Positions 37,054 to 45,498 of a stretch of 64,000 nucleotides of DNA are shown piece by piece. The DNA comes from Anoxybacter fermentans (GTDB lineage: Bacteria; Bacillota; Halanaerobiia; DY22613), in assembly GCF_003991135.1 (NCBI RefSeq), contig NZ_CP016379.1, forward strand, positions 806,001 to 870,000, read 5' to 3'. Made by a program: the position numbers and the translations under genes. The notes beneath the pieces were generated by a model, which did not search any database, was not told where the DNA came from, and saw only the letters and a program-made list of their open reading frames with translations. Position 1 is the stretch's first letter; every line of letters starts with the position of its first letter.

Positions 37054-37805
37054 GTATAAAACACCCCCAGTGCCAGTGCAACACCAATAGCCAGACTAAT
37101 AGCAATTAAACCAGCTTCCATCCCGCGGCTGTTGGCAGAGATAAGATCTCCATTGATGGCATCACGGATAGCATTGGTGAGAGAAACTCCCGGTACAAAG
37201 GGGAGGATGGAACTAACAATAATGGTACTCAAATGATCTCCTAATCCATATTGATAACAAAAAAGGGAGATTAACCCGGCGATAAATCCAGCAACTATTT
37301 CCGGTACAAAGTTTACATCTTTTAAGAAATCAATTTTAACGACTAATTGGGCTCCCAGGCTGGCTAATAATGCAGGAATGATGTTGATATAGCTCTTTTT
37401 CATCAAAATTACATTCATGGAAGAGCCCAGAGAAATCCAGAGAATAACGGCGGTTAAACTATATTCATTTTTATCATTGCTAATTTTTTCTAATTCTTTC
37501 ATAGCTGTGGCATAGTCCATAGGATTTTTTTGTAATTTCCGTGAGAATTCATTGACTTGACTGATTTTGGTCAAATTCACACACCGCCGATGGATTCTTC
37601 TCACTACCGTTTCTGAGATATTGTCTCCATCGTCAATGGAAATAAAAATCCCTGTGGGTGTAACCAGGCTCTGAACATATTTTATTCCATAGGCCTGGCA
37701 AATCCGGATAATGGTATCTTCTGTCCGGTAGATTTCTGCACCGTTGGCAAGAATAATTTCACCTGCATATGATGCAATATCCAGAATTTGTTTAGGTGTG
37801 AGCAT
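37050..37805 (-). CDS. ThrE-type threonine/serine exporter, large subunit (YjjP-like)
   Basis: A 251-residue protein. The soluble N-terminus with GAEIYRTEDTIIRICQAYG is the DUF1212/ThrE signature, followed by five helices and SSILPFVPGVSLTNAIRD. AAAGGAGGG precedes the ATG. Its stop overlaps the next start by four bases. Repeat copy F lies only 39 bases upstream of the start codon, so the original promoter has been displaced or the element must carry or tolerate transcription. Confidence 0.92.
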   Translation of the reverse strand: MLTPKQILDIASYAGEIILANGAEIYRTEDTIIRICQAYGIKYVQSLVTPTGIFISIDDGDNISETVVRRIHRRCVNLTKISQVNEFSRKLQKNPMDYATAMKELEKISNDKNEYSLTAVILWISLGSSMNVILMKKSYINIIPALLASLGAQLVVKIDFLKDVNFVPEIVAGFIAGLISLFCYQYGLGDHLSTIIVSSILPFVPGVSLTNAIRDAINGDLISANSRGMEAGLIAISLAIGVALALGVFYT

Positions 37806-37843
37806 TGAAACCCTCCTTTAAGAGTAGATGATTTGCATACTAT

Positions 37844-38061
37844 GATTAAACTGCAAAAAGCTAATGTTGAGCGCTATTGAAATTTTTCGTTAAACTATCT
37901 TAGTAAGATTGAAAAGAATGGTCTCATCACAGGATGTAATTAGCTAATCAAGGGCCAGGAGGATCCATTGATTAATGTGCCTTATTTCGACTGAAATCGA
38001 ATTTTAGATGGTTCGAAAAATTTCTTTATGAAGCGAAAAATTAGCTTTTTGCAGTAAGATC
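37844..38061 (+). repeat. Repeat element 1, copy F
   Basis: A 218-bp copy with perfect 7-bp target duplications, ATACTAT at 37837-37843 and 38062-38068. It is inserted in the leader of the exporter genes on the other strand. Confidence 0.94.
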
Positions 38062-38119
38062 ATACTATGTAATTGTATCATAAGCTATTGATATTGACCA
38101 GTATCATTATTACTGATGA

Positions 38120-38287
38120 TGGTTGGTAAAAAAAGTATTCTTTAAATGGAAGATTATTATAGAAATTCTATGGCAATATATACTGAAAGTAGATGTTGAG
38201 ACTAGTAATGATGATATTGAAATTTTAAGATTTGTAAAAAAGCAAAGATATCATGAAGTTAGTTATTTTAACGCTTTAAACACTTAA
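38120..38287 (+). pseudogene. Short open remnant of unknown origin
   Basis: An open stretch of 55 codons without start reads VDVETSNDDIEILRFVKKQR and ends at 38287. It looks like the tail of a decayed gene, but I cannot name the family. The rest of the 38062-38495 gap is AT-rich; a possible TTGACT (about 38363) with a TATGAT-like box 15-17 bases on could drive the transporter genes. Confidence 0.3.
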
Positions 38288-38495
38288 AGTATAAGTAAGT
38301 AATTTTTTCAAAAAAAATAATTTTTAAAAAGGAATATTTGATGTTTATGTAGAATAAAGAATTGACTAAATTTACGTAATATTATGATAGATATTCTACA
38401 TCGATATATGGAATGAAAGGGGGGGTTAATTAAAAAAGGATTTTTAGTTTGAGAGGGAAGGTTGTATTAAAAAACTTTTAGGAGGAGGAGAAAAA

Positions 38496-40148
38496 ATGAA
38501 GAAAAATTTGATTTTGGTAGTAATCTCTATTTTAGTTCTGAGTTTAAATGTTTTTGCTTCTGGTCCAGTTGAAGAAATTGATGAGTACATTTATGGTGGT
38601 ACTTTACATCTGGCTCGTTTCCAGGCTCCAGAAGGTATGTTTAACCCAATTCTTTCTGAGACTGTTTATGATAATGACATCTGGGAATTGGTTTTTGATG
38701 GTCTGATTACTACTAATAAGTACTTTGAACCAGTTCCTAAATTAGCAGAAAAATGGGAAATTTCTGATGATAACTTAACTTATACTTTCTATTTGAAAAA
38801 AGGAGTACTTTTCCATGATGGCCATGAGTTAACTACTGAAGATGTTTATTATACACTTATGACCATCTTACATCCAGACTATCCAGGTGTACGTGCTTCT
38901 AACTTTATGACTATTCTTGGAGCTGAAGAATATAAAGCTGGTAAAGCTGATACCGTTGAAGGAATTAAAGTTATTGATGATTATACCATTTCTATTACTC
39001 TGAAAGAAGTTACTGCTCCATTCCTGGTAAGTGCTATGTATATGGGTATTCTGCCGGCTCATATTTTGAAGGATGTCCCAGTAGCTGATATTGATAAAAT
39101 TGAATTTAACCGTAAGCCAATCGGTACTGGTCCATTCAAGTTTGTTGAATACGTAACTGACCAGTATTGTAAACTGGCAGCTTTTGAAGATTATCATAAT
39201 GGTCGTCCATATCTAGATTATGTTATTTATCATTATTTAGGTGATGACGCTCGTCTGATCAAATTGGAAAAAGGTGAAATTGACTGGGCAGAAATCCCAG
39301 GTTATGAGTTTGAAAAAGTTAAGAAAATGGAAAATGTTACTCTGCACAAGCAAATCCGGAACGGTTATGGTTACATTGGATTCCGTGTAGCAAATAAAGA
39401 CTCTGTTGTTTCTAATAAAATCGTTCGTCAAGCTATTGCTTATGGTATAAACCGTCAAGGCTTTGTTGACAAGGTAATGAACGGTTTTGCAATTGTTCCT
39501 AACTCTCCAATCTCTCAAGCAAGTTGGGCTTATGCTAACCCACGCGATTTAAATCAATATCCGTATAATCCAAAGAAAGCCAGAGAACTTCTGGAATCTG
39601 ATGGCTGGAAATTTAATAAGAAGACTGGTTACTATGAAAAAGATGGTAAAGTATGTGAATTTGAACTGATGGCTTCTTCCGGTAGTGAATTTATTGATCA
39701 ATTAATGGCTCTGGTTCAGGATAACCTGAGAGAAGTTGGTATTAAAGTAAATCTGGTTCGTCTAGAGTTCAATGCAATGAGAGAGAAAATTAATGCTGGT
39801 GAGTATGAAGCTACTTTCATGGGTTGGAGTTTAGGTGCTGACCCAGATCCTTATAATGTATGGCATTCTAAGGGTTCCTGGAATAGAACCGGTTATAGCA
39901 ATCCAGAAGCTGACAAGTTGATTGAAGCTGCAAGAGCTACTCTGGATAGAGCTGAAAGAAAGAATTACTATGTAAAATGGCAAAAGATTATGAATGAAGA
40001 TCTGCCATATATCTATATGTATGCTAATACTTATATCCATGCAGTTAATAAGAGAGTCCGCGGTTTCGACCCAAATCCATTGGCAGCAAATCCATTCTGG
40101 AGAGGTTTAGAGCACGTCTGGATTCCTAAGGAGTTTCGGCGCAAATAA
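38496..40148 (+). CDS. Peptide/nickel-type ABC transporter substrate-binding protein (SBP_bac_5)
   Basis: A 550-residue exported protein with a signal peptide ending near SLNVFA (residue 22). It lacks a lipobox cysteine, which in a diderm fits a periplasmic binding protein. Family marks are LAEKWEISDDNLTYTFYLKK, GVLFHDGHELTTEDV, KPIGTGPFKFVEY and RQAIAYGINRQ. It captures oligopeptides or similar ligands for the two permeases that follow. GGAGGAGG precedes the ATG. Codon use is cleaner and less varied than in neighbours, suggesting high expression. Confidence 0.93.
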   Translation: MKKNLILVVISILVLSLNVFASGPVEEIDEYIYGGTLHLARFQAPEGMFNPILSETVYDNDIWELVFDGLITTNKYFEPVPKLAEKWEISDDNLTYTFYLKKGVLFHDGHELTTEDVYYTLMTILHPDYPGVRASNFMTILGAEEYKAGKADTVEGIKVIDDYTISITLKEVTAPFLVSAMYMGILPAHILKDVPVADIDKIEFNRKPIGTGPFKFVEYVTDQYCKLAAFEDYHNGRPYLDYVIYHYLGDDARLIKLEKGEIDWAEIPGYEFEKVKKMENVTLHKQIRNGYGYIGFRVANKDSVVSNKIVRQAIAYGINRQGFVDKVMNGFAIVPNSPISQASWAYANPRDLNQYPYNPKKARELLESDGWKFNKKTGYYEKDGKVCEFELMASSGSEFIDQLMALVQDNLREVGIKVNLVRLEFNAMREKINAGEYEATFMGWSLGADPDPYNVWHSKGSWNRTGYSNPEADKLIEAARATLDRAERKNYYVKWQKIMNEDLPYIYMYANTYIHAVNKRVRGFDPNPLAANPFWRGLEHVWIPKEFRRK

Positions 40149-40160
40149 TAATTGATTATT

Positions 40161-40199
40161 AAAAGTAGATGTGGCTTTTATTAAGCCACATCTACTTTT
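40161..40199 (+). terminator. Strong hairpin between binding-protein and permease genes
   Basis: AAAAGTAGATGTGGCTT and its exact complement form a 17-bp stem with a TTATT loop, ending in TTTT. It most likely causes partial termination or protects the upstream mRNA, so that the binding protein is made in excess over the permeases. Confidence 0.75.
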
Positions 40200-40227
40200 G
40201 AATGCAGCAAAAAAGGGGGTAAAAAAA

Positions 40228-41184
40228 TTGCGTAAATATGTTCTTCGAAGAATATTGCAGTCTATTCCAATTATTTTAGCCATAACTTTTATTGTTTTTG
40301 TTCTTATTAATGCAGCTCCAGGAGATCCATTAGCAAGATTAGAAGATCCCAGTATTACTAAGGAAGATTTGATGAATAAGTTAGAAAAAATGGGAATGAA
40401 TGATCCACTTATTGTTCGATATGGCCGTTGGTTGAAAAATCTGGTCTTGAAAGGCCATTTAGGATATTCAATGGACTCAGCCAGAAGACCTGTAACCGAA
40501 ATGATTCTGGAAAGATTGCCTGCTACTTTATTTTTGAGTGTAGGCTCTCTGCTGTTCAGTTTTATATTTGCAATACCTATAGGTATAATCTCTGCTACAA
40601 AACAATATTCTAAGTTCGACTATGGAGTAACAATAATTGCTTTCCTTGGTATTTCTATGCCATCCTTTTATCTGGCATTGTTGATGCTTTATAGTTTTTC
40701 ATTAAAGATACCCATTTTTCCCTCTGGTGGTTTTTATTCTCCAGATGGTAATAATGGCTTTTTTATGTTATTATATCGATCTATACTTCCAATGTTCTGT
40801 CTCGGTTTTGGTGGACTTGCTTCTTTAACCAGATATATGAGATCCAGTATGCTAGAGGTTATTCGTGAAGATTACATCAGAACTGCTAGGGCCAAAGGCC
40901 TTGCAGAAAAGGTAGTTGTTTATAAACATGCATTTAGAAATGCTTTAATTCCTGTTATTACAATTCTGGGTCTTTCTCTGCCGGGATTAATGTCTGGTTC
41001 AGTACTTATAGAGAGAATTTTCTCCTGGCCAGGTATGGGTAAAATGTATGTACAAGCAATTTTTAGTCGAAACTATACACTTATAATGGGTTATATGTTT
41101 ATTTACGCTGTCTTAGTCTATCTAGGTAATCTGATTGCTGATATCAGTTATGCATTAGCTGATCCACGAATCAGATATGATTAA
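40228..41184 (+). CDS. Peptide ABC transporter permease (DppB/OppB type)
   Basis: A 318-residue inner membrane protein with six helices. The N-terminal LRRILQSIPIILAITFIVFV and the EAA loop EDYIRTARAKGLAEKVVVYKHAFRNALIP (shown only as a family signature) are typical. TTG at 40228 is the start, after GGGGG at good spacing; an in-frame ATG at 40171 lies inside the upstream hairpin. No ATPase gene follows the permeases. Confidence 0.92.
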   Translation: MRKYVLRRILQSIPIILAITFIVFVLINAAPGDPLARLEDPSITKEDLMNKLEKMGMNDPLIVRYGRWLKNLVLKGHLGYSMDSARRPVTEMILERLPATLFLSVGSLLFSFIFAIPIGIISATKQYSKFDYGVTIIAFLGISMPSFYLALLMLYSFSLKIPIFPSGGFYSPDGNNGFFMLLYRSILPMFCLGFGGLASLTRYMRSSMLEVIREDYIRTARAKGLAEKVVVYKHAFRNALIPVITILGLSLPGLMSGSVLIERIFSWPGMGKMYVQAIFSRNYTLIMGYMFIYAVLVYLGNLIADISYALADPRIRYD

Positions 41185-41202
41185 TTAAGGAGGGAAGAGT
41201 AA

Positions 41203-42102
41203 ATGGCTGAAGTTCAGGAAGTAAGAAATGTAGCCCAAGAATTGAGAGGTAATATGGAATCTCCATGGCGGTTGGTCTGGAAACGCTTTAAGAAGAATAA
41301 ATTAGCTTTAATTGGTTTGGTTATATTAACTATTATTGCTCTATGCTCTATTTTTGCACCATTTTTAACCAAACATGATCCGTATAAAACCAATATTTTG
41401 GATTCCAGAAGTGCACCTAATTCTAAATACTGGTTGGGTACTGATAGTGTTGGCCGTGATATTTATACCAGGCTTTTATATGGTGGTCGGATCAGTTTAA
41501 CAGTAGGATTGGTCTCCATGTCCATCTCTGTTTTGATTGGAACTATTTTAGGAAGTATAGCAGGTTATTACGGCGGTTGGATTGATAATTTGATCTGTCG
41601 TTTAGTAGATATCTTCAATTGTTTCCCAACATTGATTCTGGCTCCTACAGTTATGGTTGTATTTGGTCCAAGTATTTACAACGTAATGATTGTAATTGGA
41701 CTTCTAAGTTGGCAGGGTACATGCCGTCTGGTACGTGGAGAATTTCTCTCCTTACGGGAACGGGAGTTTGTTGAAGCTGCCCGGGCTTTAGGAGAAAAGG
41801 ATTTCCGGATTATCTTTAAACATATTCTCCCTAATGCTTTTGCTCCGATTATTGTATCCTCTACATTAAAGGTGGCATATGCAATTCTGTTAGAGGCATC
41901 TTTAAGTTTCCTTGGAATAGGGGTTCAACCTCCCATTCCCAGCTGGGGAAATATGTTGACCGAAGCCAAGAATATCGTGATTCTCGAGGATATGCCATGG
42001 TTCTGGATTCCACCAGGGATTATGGTTATCCTGTCAGTATTGAGTATTAACTTTATCGGAGATGGTTTACGGGACGCTTTAGATCCCAAGTTGAAGGAAT
42101 AA
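41203..42102 (+). CDS. Peptide ABC transporter permease (DppC/OppC type)
   Basis: A 299-residue permease with the OppC N-terminal domain (WKRFKKNKLALIGLVILTII), the segment YWLGTDSVGRDIYTRLLYGG, and an EAA loop with AARALGEKDFRIIFKHILPN. It ends the operon at a strong terminator. DppD/DppF ATPases are absent, so the importer must borrow ATPases from another locus. Confidence 0.94.
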   Translation: MAEVQEVRNVAQELRGNMESPWRLVWKRFKKNKLALIGLVILTIIALCSIFAPFLTKHDPYKTNILDSRSAPNSKYWLGTDSVGRDIYTRLLYGGRISLTVGLVSMSISVLIGTILGSIAGYYGGWIDNLICRLVDIFNCFPTLILAPTVMVVFGPSIYNVMIVIGLLSWQGTCRLVRGEFLSLREREFVEAARALGEKDFRIIFKHILPNAFAPIIVSSTLKVAYAILLEASLSFLGIGVQPPIPSWGNMLTEAKNIVILEDMPWFWIPPGIMVILSVLSINFIGDGLRDALDPKLKE

Positions 42103-42142
42103 AATTGAAACGAGTTATGGTAATGATTTACATAAAGTGAGC

Positions 42143-42182
42143 AGAGCCAACTTTATTTTTGTCAGAAGTTGGCTCTTTTTTA
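42143..42182 (+). terminator. Terminator of the peptide transporter operon
   Basis: AGAGCCAACTT and AAGTTGGCTCT form a perfect 11-bp stem followed by six T. Confidence 0.92.
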
Positions 42183-42194
42183 ACAAAAAAAATT

Positions 42195-42284
42195 TGTCAG
42201 GGGGATTCATTGATCAATATACCTTGTTTCGACTGAAATCGAACTTTAGTTTGAAACGAACAATTAGCTTTTTGCAGTAAGCTT
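42195..42284 (+). repeat. Repeat element 1, copy G (right half only)
   Basis: Only the right arm is kept: ATTGATCAATATACC, TTTCGACTGAAATCGAAC and the end TTAGCTTTTTGCAGTAAG. The left half is lost. It marks the start of a decayed 1-kb region. Confidence 0.75.
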
Positions 42285-42352
42285 AAGATAGTTTTGAAAA
42301 GGAGAAAAAATGTGCGGTATTAAGTTACTATAAAAATCTCAAGAACTTGATC

Positions 42353-42381
42353 TTGACATAGAAACATGACTATGCTATAAT
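42353..42381 (+). promoter_or_regulatory. Consensus sigmaA promoter without an obvious gene
   Basis: TTGACA and TATAAT are separated by exactly 17 bases, a perfect consensus. No intact ORF follows for over 900 bases, so it drives an RNA, a leader or the ruins of a lost gene. Confidence 0.7.
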
Positions 42382-42602
42382 TACACCAAAAATAAATATA
42401 AGTGCTTGCAAAACTAGTGTTTTTAATTCATAACCAGGTACCGAAAGTTTTTGATATTATCGAAATCGGCATCGGTAGTTAAGAAATTATAGAGTATGTT
42501 CATGATATTGCCGAAATATTACATTTCATACATATCGGGTTGTTGTTTAAACTTGTACCGGTTTAATCATAGGTGAAATGATTGTTATTGTATGTCAACT
42601 CG

Positions 42603-42643
42603 AATTTTTCTTTTGTTTTAGTATGTGAAACAGTTCACAAAAA
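42603..42643 (+). repeat. 41-bp direct repeat, unit 1, with TGTGAA-N4-TTCACA palindrome
   Basis: This unit differs from unit 2 (42781-42821) at only two positions. The palindrome TGTGAAACAGTTCACA at 42624-42639 fits a Rex-type redox operator (TTGTGAA-N4-TTCACAA) and also the CRP/FNR-family pattern TGTGA-N6-TCACA. Confidence 0.7.
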
Positions 42644-42780
42644 GGAACAAATTCCTGTAATTAAAAGTCGGTGAGTTTCATCAAATGATCCAAAGCATAT
42701 GATATTGGAACTATTATTCAAATTAATACTGATATAAGTATAGATGAAATGCCCGTTATTGAATATTAATTTAAAATTTA

Positions 42781-42821
42781 AATTTTTCTTTTGTTTTAAT
42801 ATGTGAAACAATTCACAAAAA
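42781..42821 (+). repeat. 41-bp direct repeat, unit 2, with TGTGAA-N4-TTCACA palindrome
   Basis: The second unit lies 178 bases after the first and carries TGTGAAACAATTCACA at 42802-42817. The two differences between units fall in or beside the spacer, leaving both half-sites unchanged. Confidence 0.7.
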
Positions 42822-43328
42822 AATCAGGTTTACCCTATATTTCAAGAAAAGTAACAAACAACTCCACGGAAATTCTAGTGGATAGGATAAATGGCCGGTT
42901 TGCTTATAGATTAAGTAAGCTTTAGCTTTCGGGAAATAGTTTTTGATATGCCTACATATGCTCTCAGAGATCATCTCGTAGAGGGAATTCTAGAAGAAAA
43001 ACACTTGGGGTTTTGCAAGTGCCTAGTATAAATTCTCGGAAGATCATAGAAGCTATTCACGAAGGTTTTCGACGAGCTTATAGCTTATAATTAACTTACC
43101 TTTCATTTTGGATGATAACTTTAAACCTGAAAATTCTCATTTAAAGTTGAATGGGGTTGTTTTAGCTGCTGGTTTGTTTAAATTCTTTGGACAGGTTACA
43201 GAATGTTTACTTATGGGGATACCTCATAAGAAAAATTCTAGAGAAAAGAGGTGATTTTTGCCAAACACAAAAAAATCTTTTAAATATCAATTATTTTAAA
43301 CCTAGCAATAAATCAAGGAGGGGTTAAT

Positions 43329-45284
43329 ATGGCTTGTTTTCCTAATCTTTTTTCGGAAGGTCGGATAGGTAATTTAACAATCCGGAACCGTATTGTTATG
43401 CCACCTATGGCAACAAATCTTGCCAACGAAGATGGTTCGGTAAGCCAAAGACTTATTGACTATTATGTAGAACGTGCAAAAGGCGGAGTAGGACTTATAA
43501 TTCTGGAAAATGTCCAGGTTGATTACCCGCAGGGTAAAAATGTTGCCTGTCAGTTGCGATTGGATGACGATAAATACATGGCTGGCTTTTTCGAACTGGC
43601 AGAATCTGTTCATAACTATGGTGCCAAGATTTTTATGCAAATACATCATGCAGGGCGTCAGACTACTCCTGGTATAACAGAAGGTCGCCAACCGGTGGCA
43701 CCATCACCTGTTCCCTGCTCTTTTCTTGGTGTTCAACCTCGAGAACTCACAATCAATGAGATTGAAAACATAATTCGGAAGTTTGTCAACACTGCTGTAA
43801 GAGCTAAAGGAGCAATGTTCGATGGGATAGAGCTGCACGGTGCTCACGGATATCTTATCGGGCAATTCATGTCCCCACGGACAAATCGGCGTGTTGACCA
43901 GTATGGTGGTAGCTTTGAAAGAAGAATGCGTTTTCCGCTTGAGATAATCAGGAGAATTAAAGAAGCTGTTGGAAATGACTATCCCATCTGTTTCCGCTTT
44001 AGTGCTGATGAGTTTATTGATGGTGGCAATACCCTGGAAGAAGGTAAACAAGTCGCCAGGATGCTGGAAGAGGCCGGAGTACATGTATTACATGTGAGTT
44101 CAGGAATTTATGAGTCCATGCCGACACTTCTTGAGCCATCAAGGTTCGAGCAAGGATGGCGGGTATATCTTGCTGAAGAAATAAAGAAAGTAGTAAAGAT
44201 CCCGGTAATTACAGTAGGCGTAATTCGCGAACCGGAATTTGCTGAAAAGGTTATTGCTGATGGAAAGGCAGATTTCGTTGCTATCGGCCGTGGGTTGATA
44301 GCTGATCCGGAATGGCCCAAGAAAGCACAGGAAGGACGTTCCAATGAGATCCGTAAATGTATTTCTTGTAACGTTGGATGTATAGGTGGTCGTGTTTTCA
44401 AGAATCTTCGATTACGTTGCAGCGTTAATCCAGTGGTGGGTCATGAGGCTGTTTATAGTAAAATTAAGCAAAGCCCTGTAAAGAAAAAAGTCGTTGTTGT
44501 TGGTGGAGGGCCGGCAGGTATGCAAGCTGCTATTACCGCTGCGAAACGAGGTCATCAGGTAACGCTTTTCGAGAAGGAGCAGCGTCTAGGAGGTCAGTTA
44601 GAGCTTGCCGCGGTACCTCCGGGAAAAGCCAAAATTGGTTGGTTCCACAGTTGGCTTGAGGAAGAGCTTTCAAGAGTTGGTGTAGAAGTCAAACTTGGCG
44701 CTCCTGCAACCGTTGAAAGCATTGTGGCGCTTTCACCAGATTACGTAATTCTTGCTACCGGTTCACTACCTGTAGAGCCAAAGATCAAAGGAGCAGGACC
44801 AGAAAAAGGACTTGCCATCCAGGCATGGGATGTTCTATCAGGTAAGGTATCTTTTGGAACAGATGAAGAAGTTGTTATCGTAGGTGGCGGATTAGTGGGT
44901 TGTGAAACTGCCCATTACCTTGCAGAAAAGGGAGTTAAGGTTACTATACTGGAAATGTTACCTGATATCGCAACAGATATGGAACCTATTAGCCGCTTCG
45001 ATCTGATGCAAAGCTTTAATGAGTTGAGCATAGTGGTACGGACTGATACAATAGTAACAGAGATAACCTCTGATGGTGTATCGGTGGTTAGCAAGGATGG
45101 GAGACAGGACTTCATAAAAGCAAAGAAGGTGATTCTGGCTATTGGTCAATCACCGGTAGGAAGGGAATTTAAGAAAGCCTTAGAGAAACAAGGTATCCCG
45201 GTAAAGGTTGCCGGAGACGCTTCGGAGGTTGGTAAGATTATAGACGCAGTTGCTAATGGTTTTCAGGCTGGCTGGCAACTATAG
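43329..45284 (+). CDS. Old yellow enzyme family oxidoreductase (2,4-dienoyl-CoA reductase-like, FMN/FAD/4Fe-4S)
   Basis: A 651-residue flavoenzyme. The N-terminal FMN barrel (1-340) has NRIVMPPMATNLA and FDGIELHGAHGYLIGQFMSP with active-site Tyr/His residues. A cysteine cluster CISCNVGC...RCSVNP (near 345-375) binds 4Fe-4S, and the C-terminal part binds FAD (VVVVGGGPAGMQAAITAAKRG) and NAD(P)H (VIVGGGLVGCETAHYL). The family reduces C=C bonds of enoyl compounds, including flavin-dependent enoate reduction. GGAGGGG precedes the ATG. It stands alone; the redox-operator-like repeats 500-700 bases upstream may be relevant. Confidence 0.92.
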   Translation: MACFPNLFSEGRIGNLTIRNRIVMPPMATNLANEDGSVSQRLIDYYVERAKGGVGLIILENVQVDYPQGKNVACQLRLDDDKYMAGFFELAESVHNYGAKIFMQIHHAGRQTTPGITEGRQPVAPSPVPCSFLGVQPRELTINEIENIIRKFVNTAVRAKGAMFDGIELHGAHGYLIGQFMSPRTNRRVDQYGGSFERRMRFPLEIIRRIKEAVGNDYPICFRFSADEFIDGGNTLEEGKQVARMLEEAGVHVLHVSSGIYESMPTLLEPSRFEQGWRVYLAEEIKKVVKIPVITVGVIREPEFAEKVIADGKADFVAIGRGLIADPEWPKKAQEGRSNEIRKCISCNVGCIGGRVFKNLRLRCSVNPVVGHEAVYSKIKQSPVKKKVVVVGGGPAGMQAAITAAKRGHQVTLFEKEQRLGGQLELAAVPPGKAKIGWFHSWLEEELSRVGVEVKLGAPATVESIVALSPDYVILATGSLPVEPKIKGAGPEKGLAIQAWDVLSGKVSFGTDEEVVIVGGGLVGCETAHYLAEKGVKVTILEMLPDIATDMEPISRFDLMQSFNELSIVVRTDTIVTEITSDGVSVVSKDGRQDFIKAKKVILAIGQSPVGREFKKALEKQGIPVKVAGDASEVGKIIDAVANGFQAGWQL

Positions 45285-45308
45285 GTAAATTCTTATATAT
45301 AATGGGGA

Positions 45309-45355
45309 GCCTCGCATGGGGAGTTAGAGAAATCCCATGCGAGGCATTTTATTTT
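45309..45355 (+). terminator. Terminator of the oxidoreductase gene
   Basis: GCCTCGCATGGG and CCCATGCGAGGC form a 12-bp perfect stem, followed by ATTTTATTTT. Confidence 0.88.
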
Positions 45356-45498
45356 GGGTAATTATCTACCACAGCCATATTTTTAGGCAAGAAAGTTTCG
45401 CACATGAATACTGACGTAAATGAAGCAAATTATTCAAATAAACCAGGAAGGATTAACGGGAAAATTGTCGAATGCTGTTTTTTAGGGGGTTGATAAAG

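Larger units (their letters stand above)
42401..43024. mobile_element. Probable insertion-element remnant with inverted ends
   Basis: AGTGCTTGCAAAACTAGTGTTTTT at 42401 is matched by its near complement at 43001-43024 (AGGCACTTGCAAAACCCCAAGTGT read on the other strand, shown in part). The 0.6-kb interior has no ORF above 60 codons. It looks like a decayed insertion sequence or a non-autonomous derivative; I cannot assign the family. The following 43025-43328 has short open pieces (such as NGVVLAAGLFKFFGQVTECL) of unknown origin. Confidence 0.45.

Noticed and set aside
43374-44084. Minus-strand ORFs of 105 and 126 codons opposite the old yellow enzyme gene
   Set aside because: They are shadows of a clearly conserved coding gene on the plus strand.
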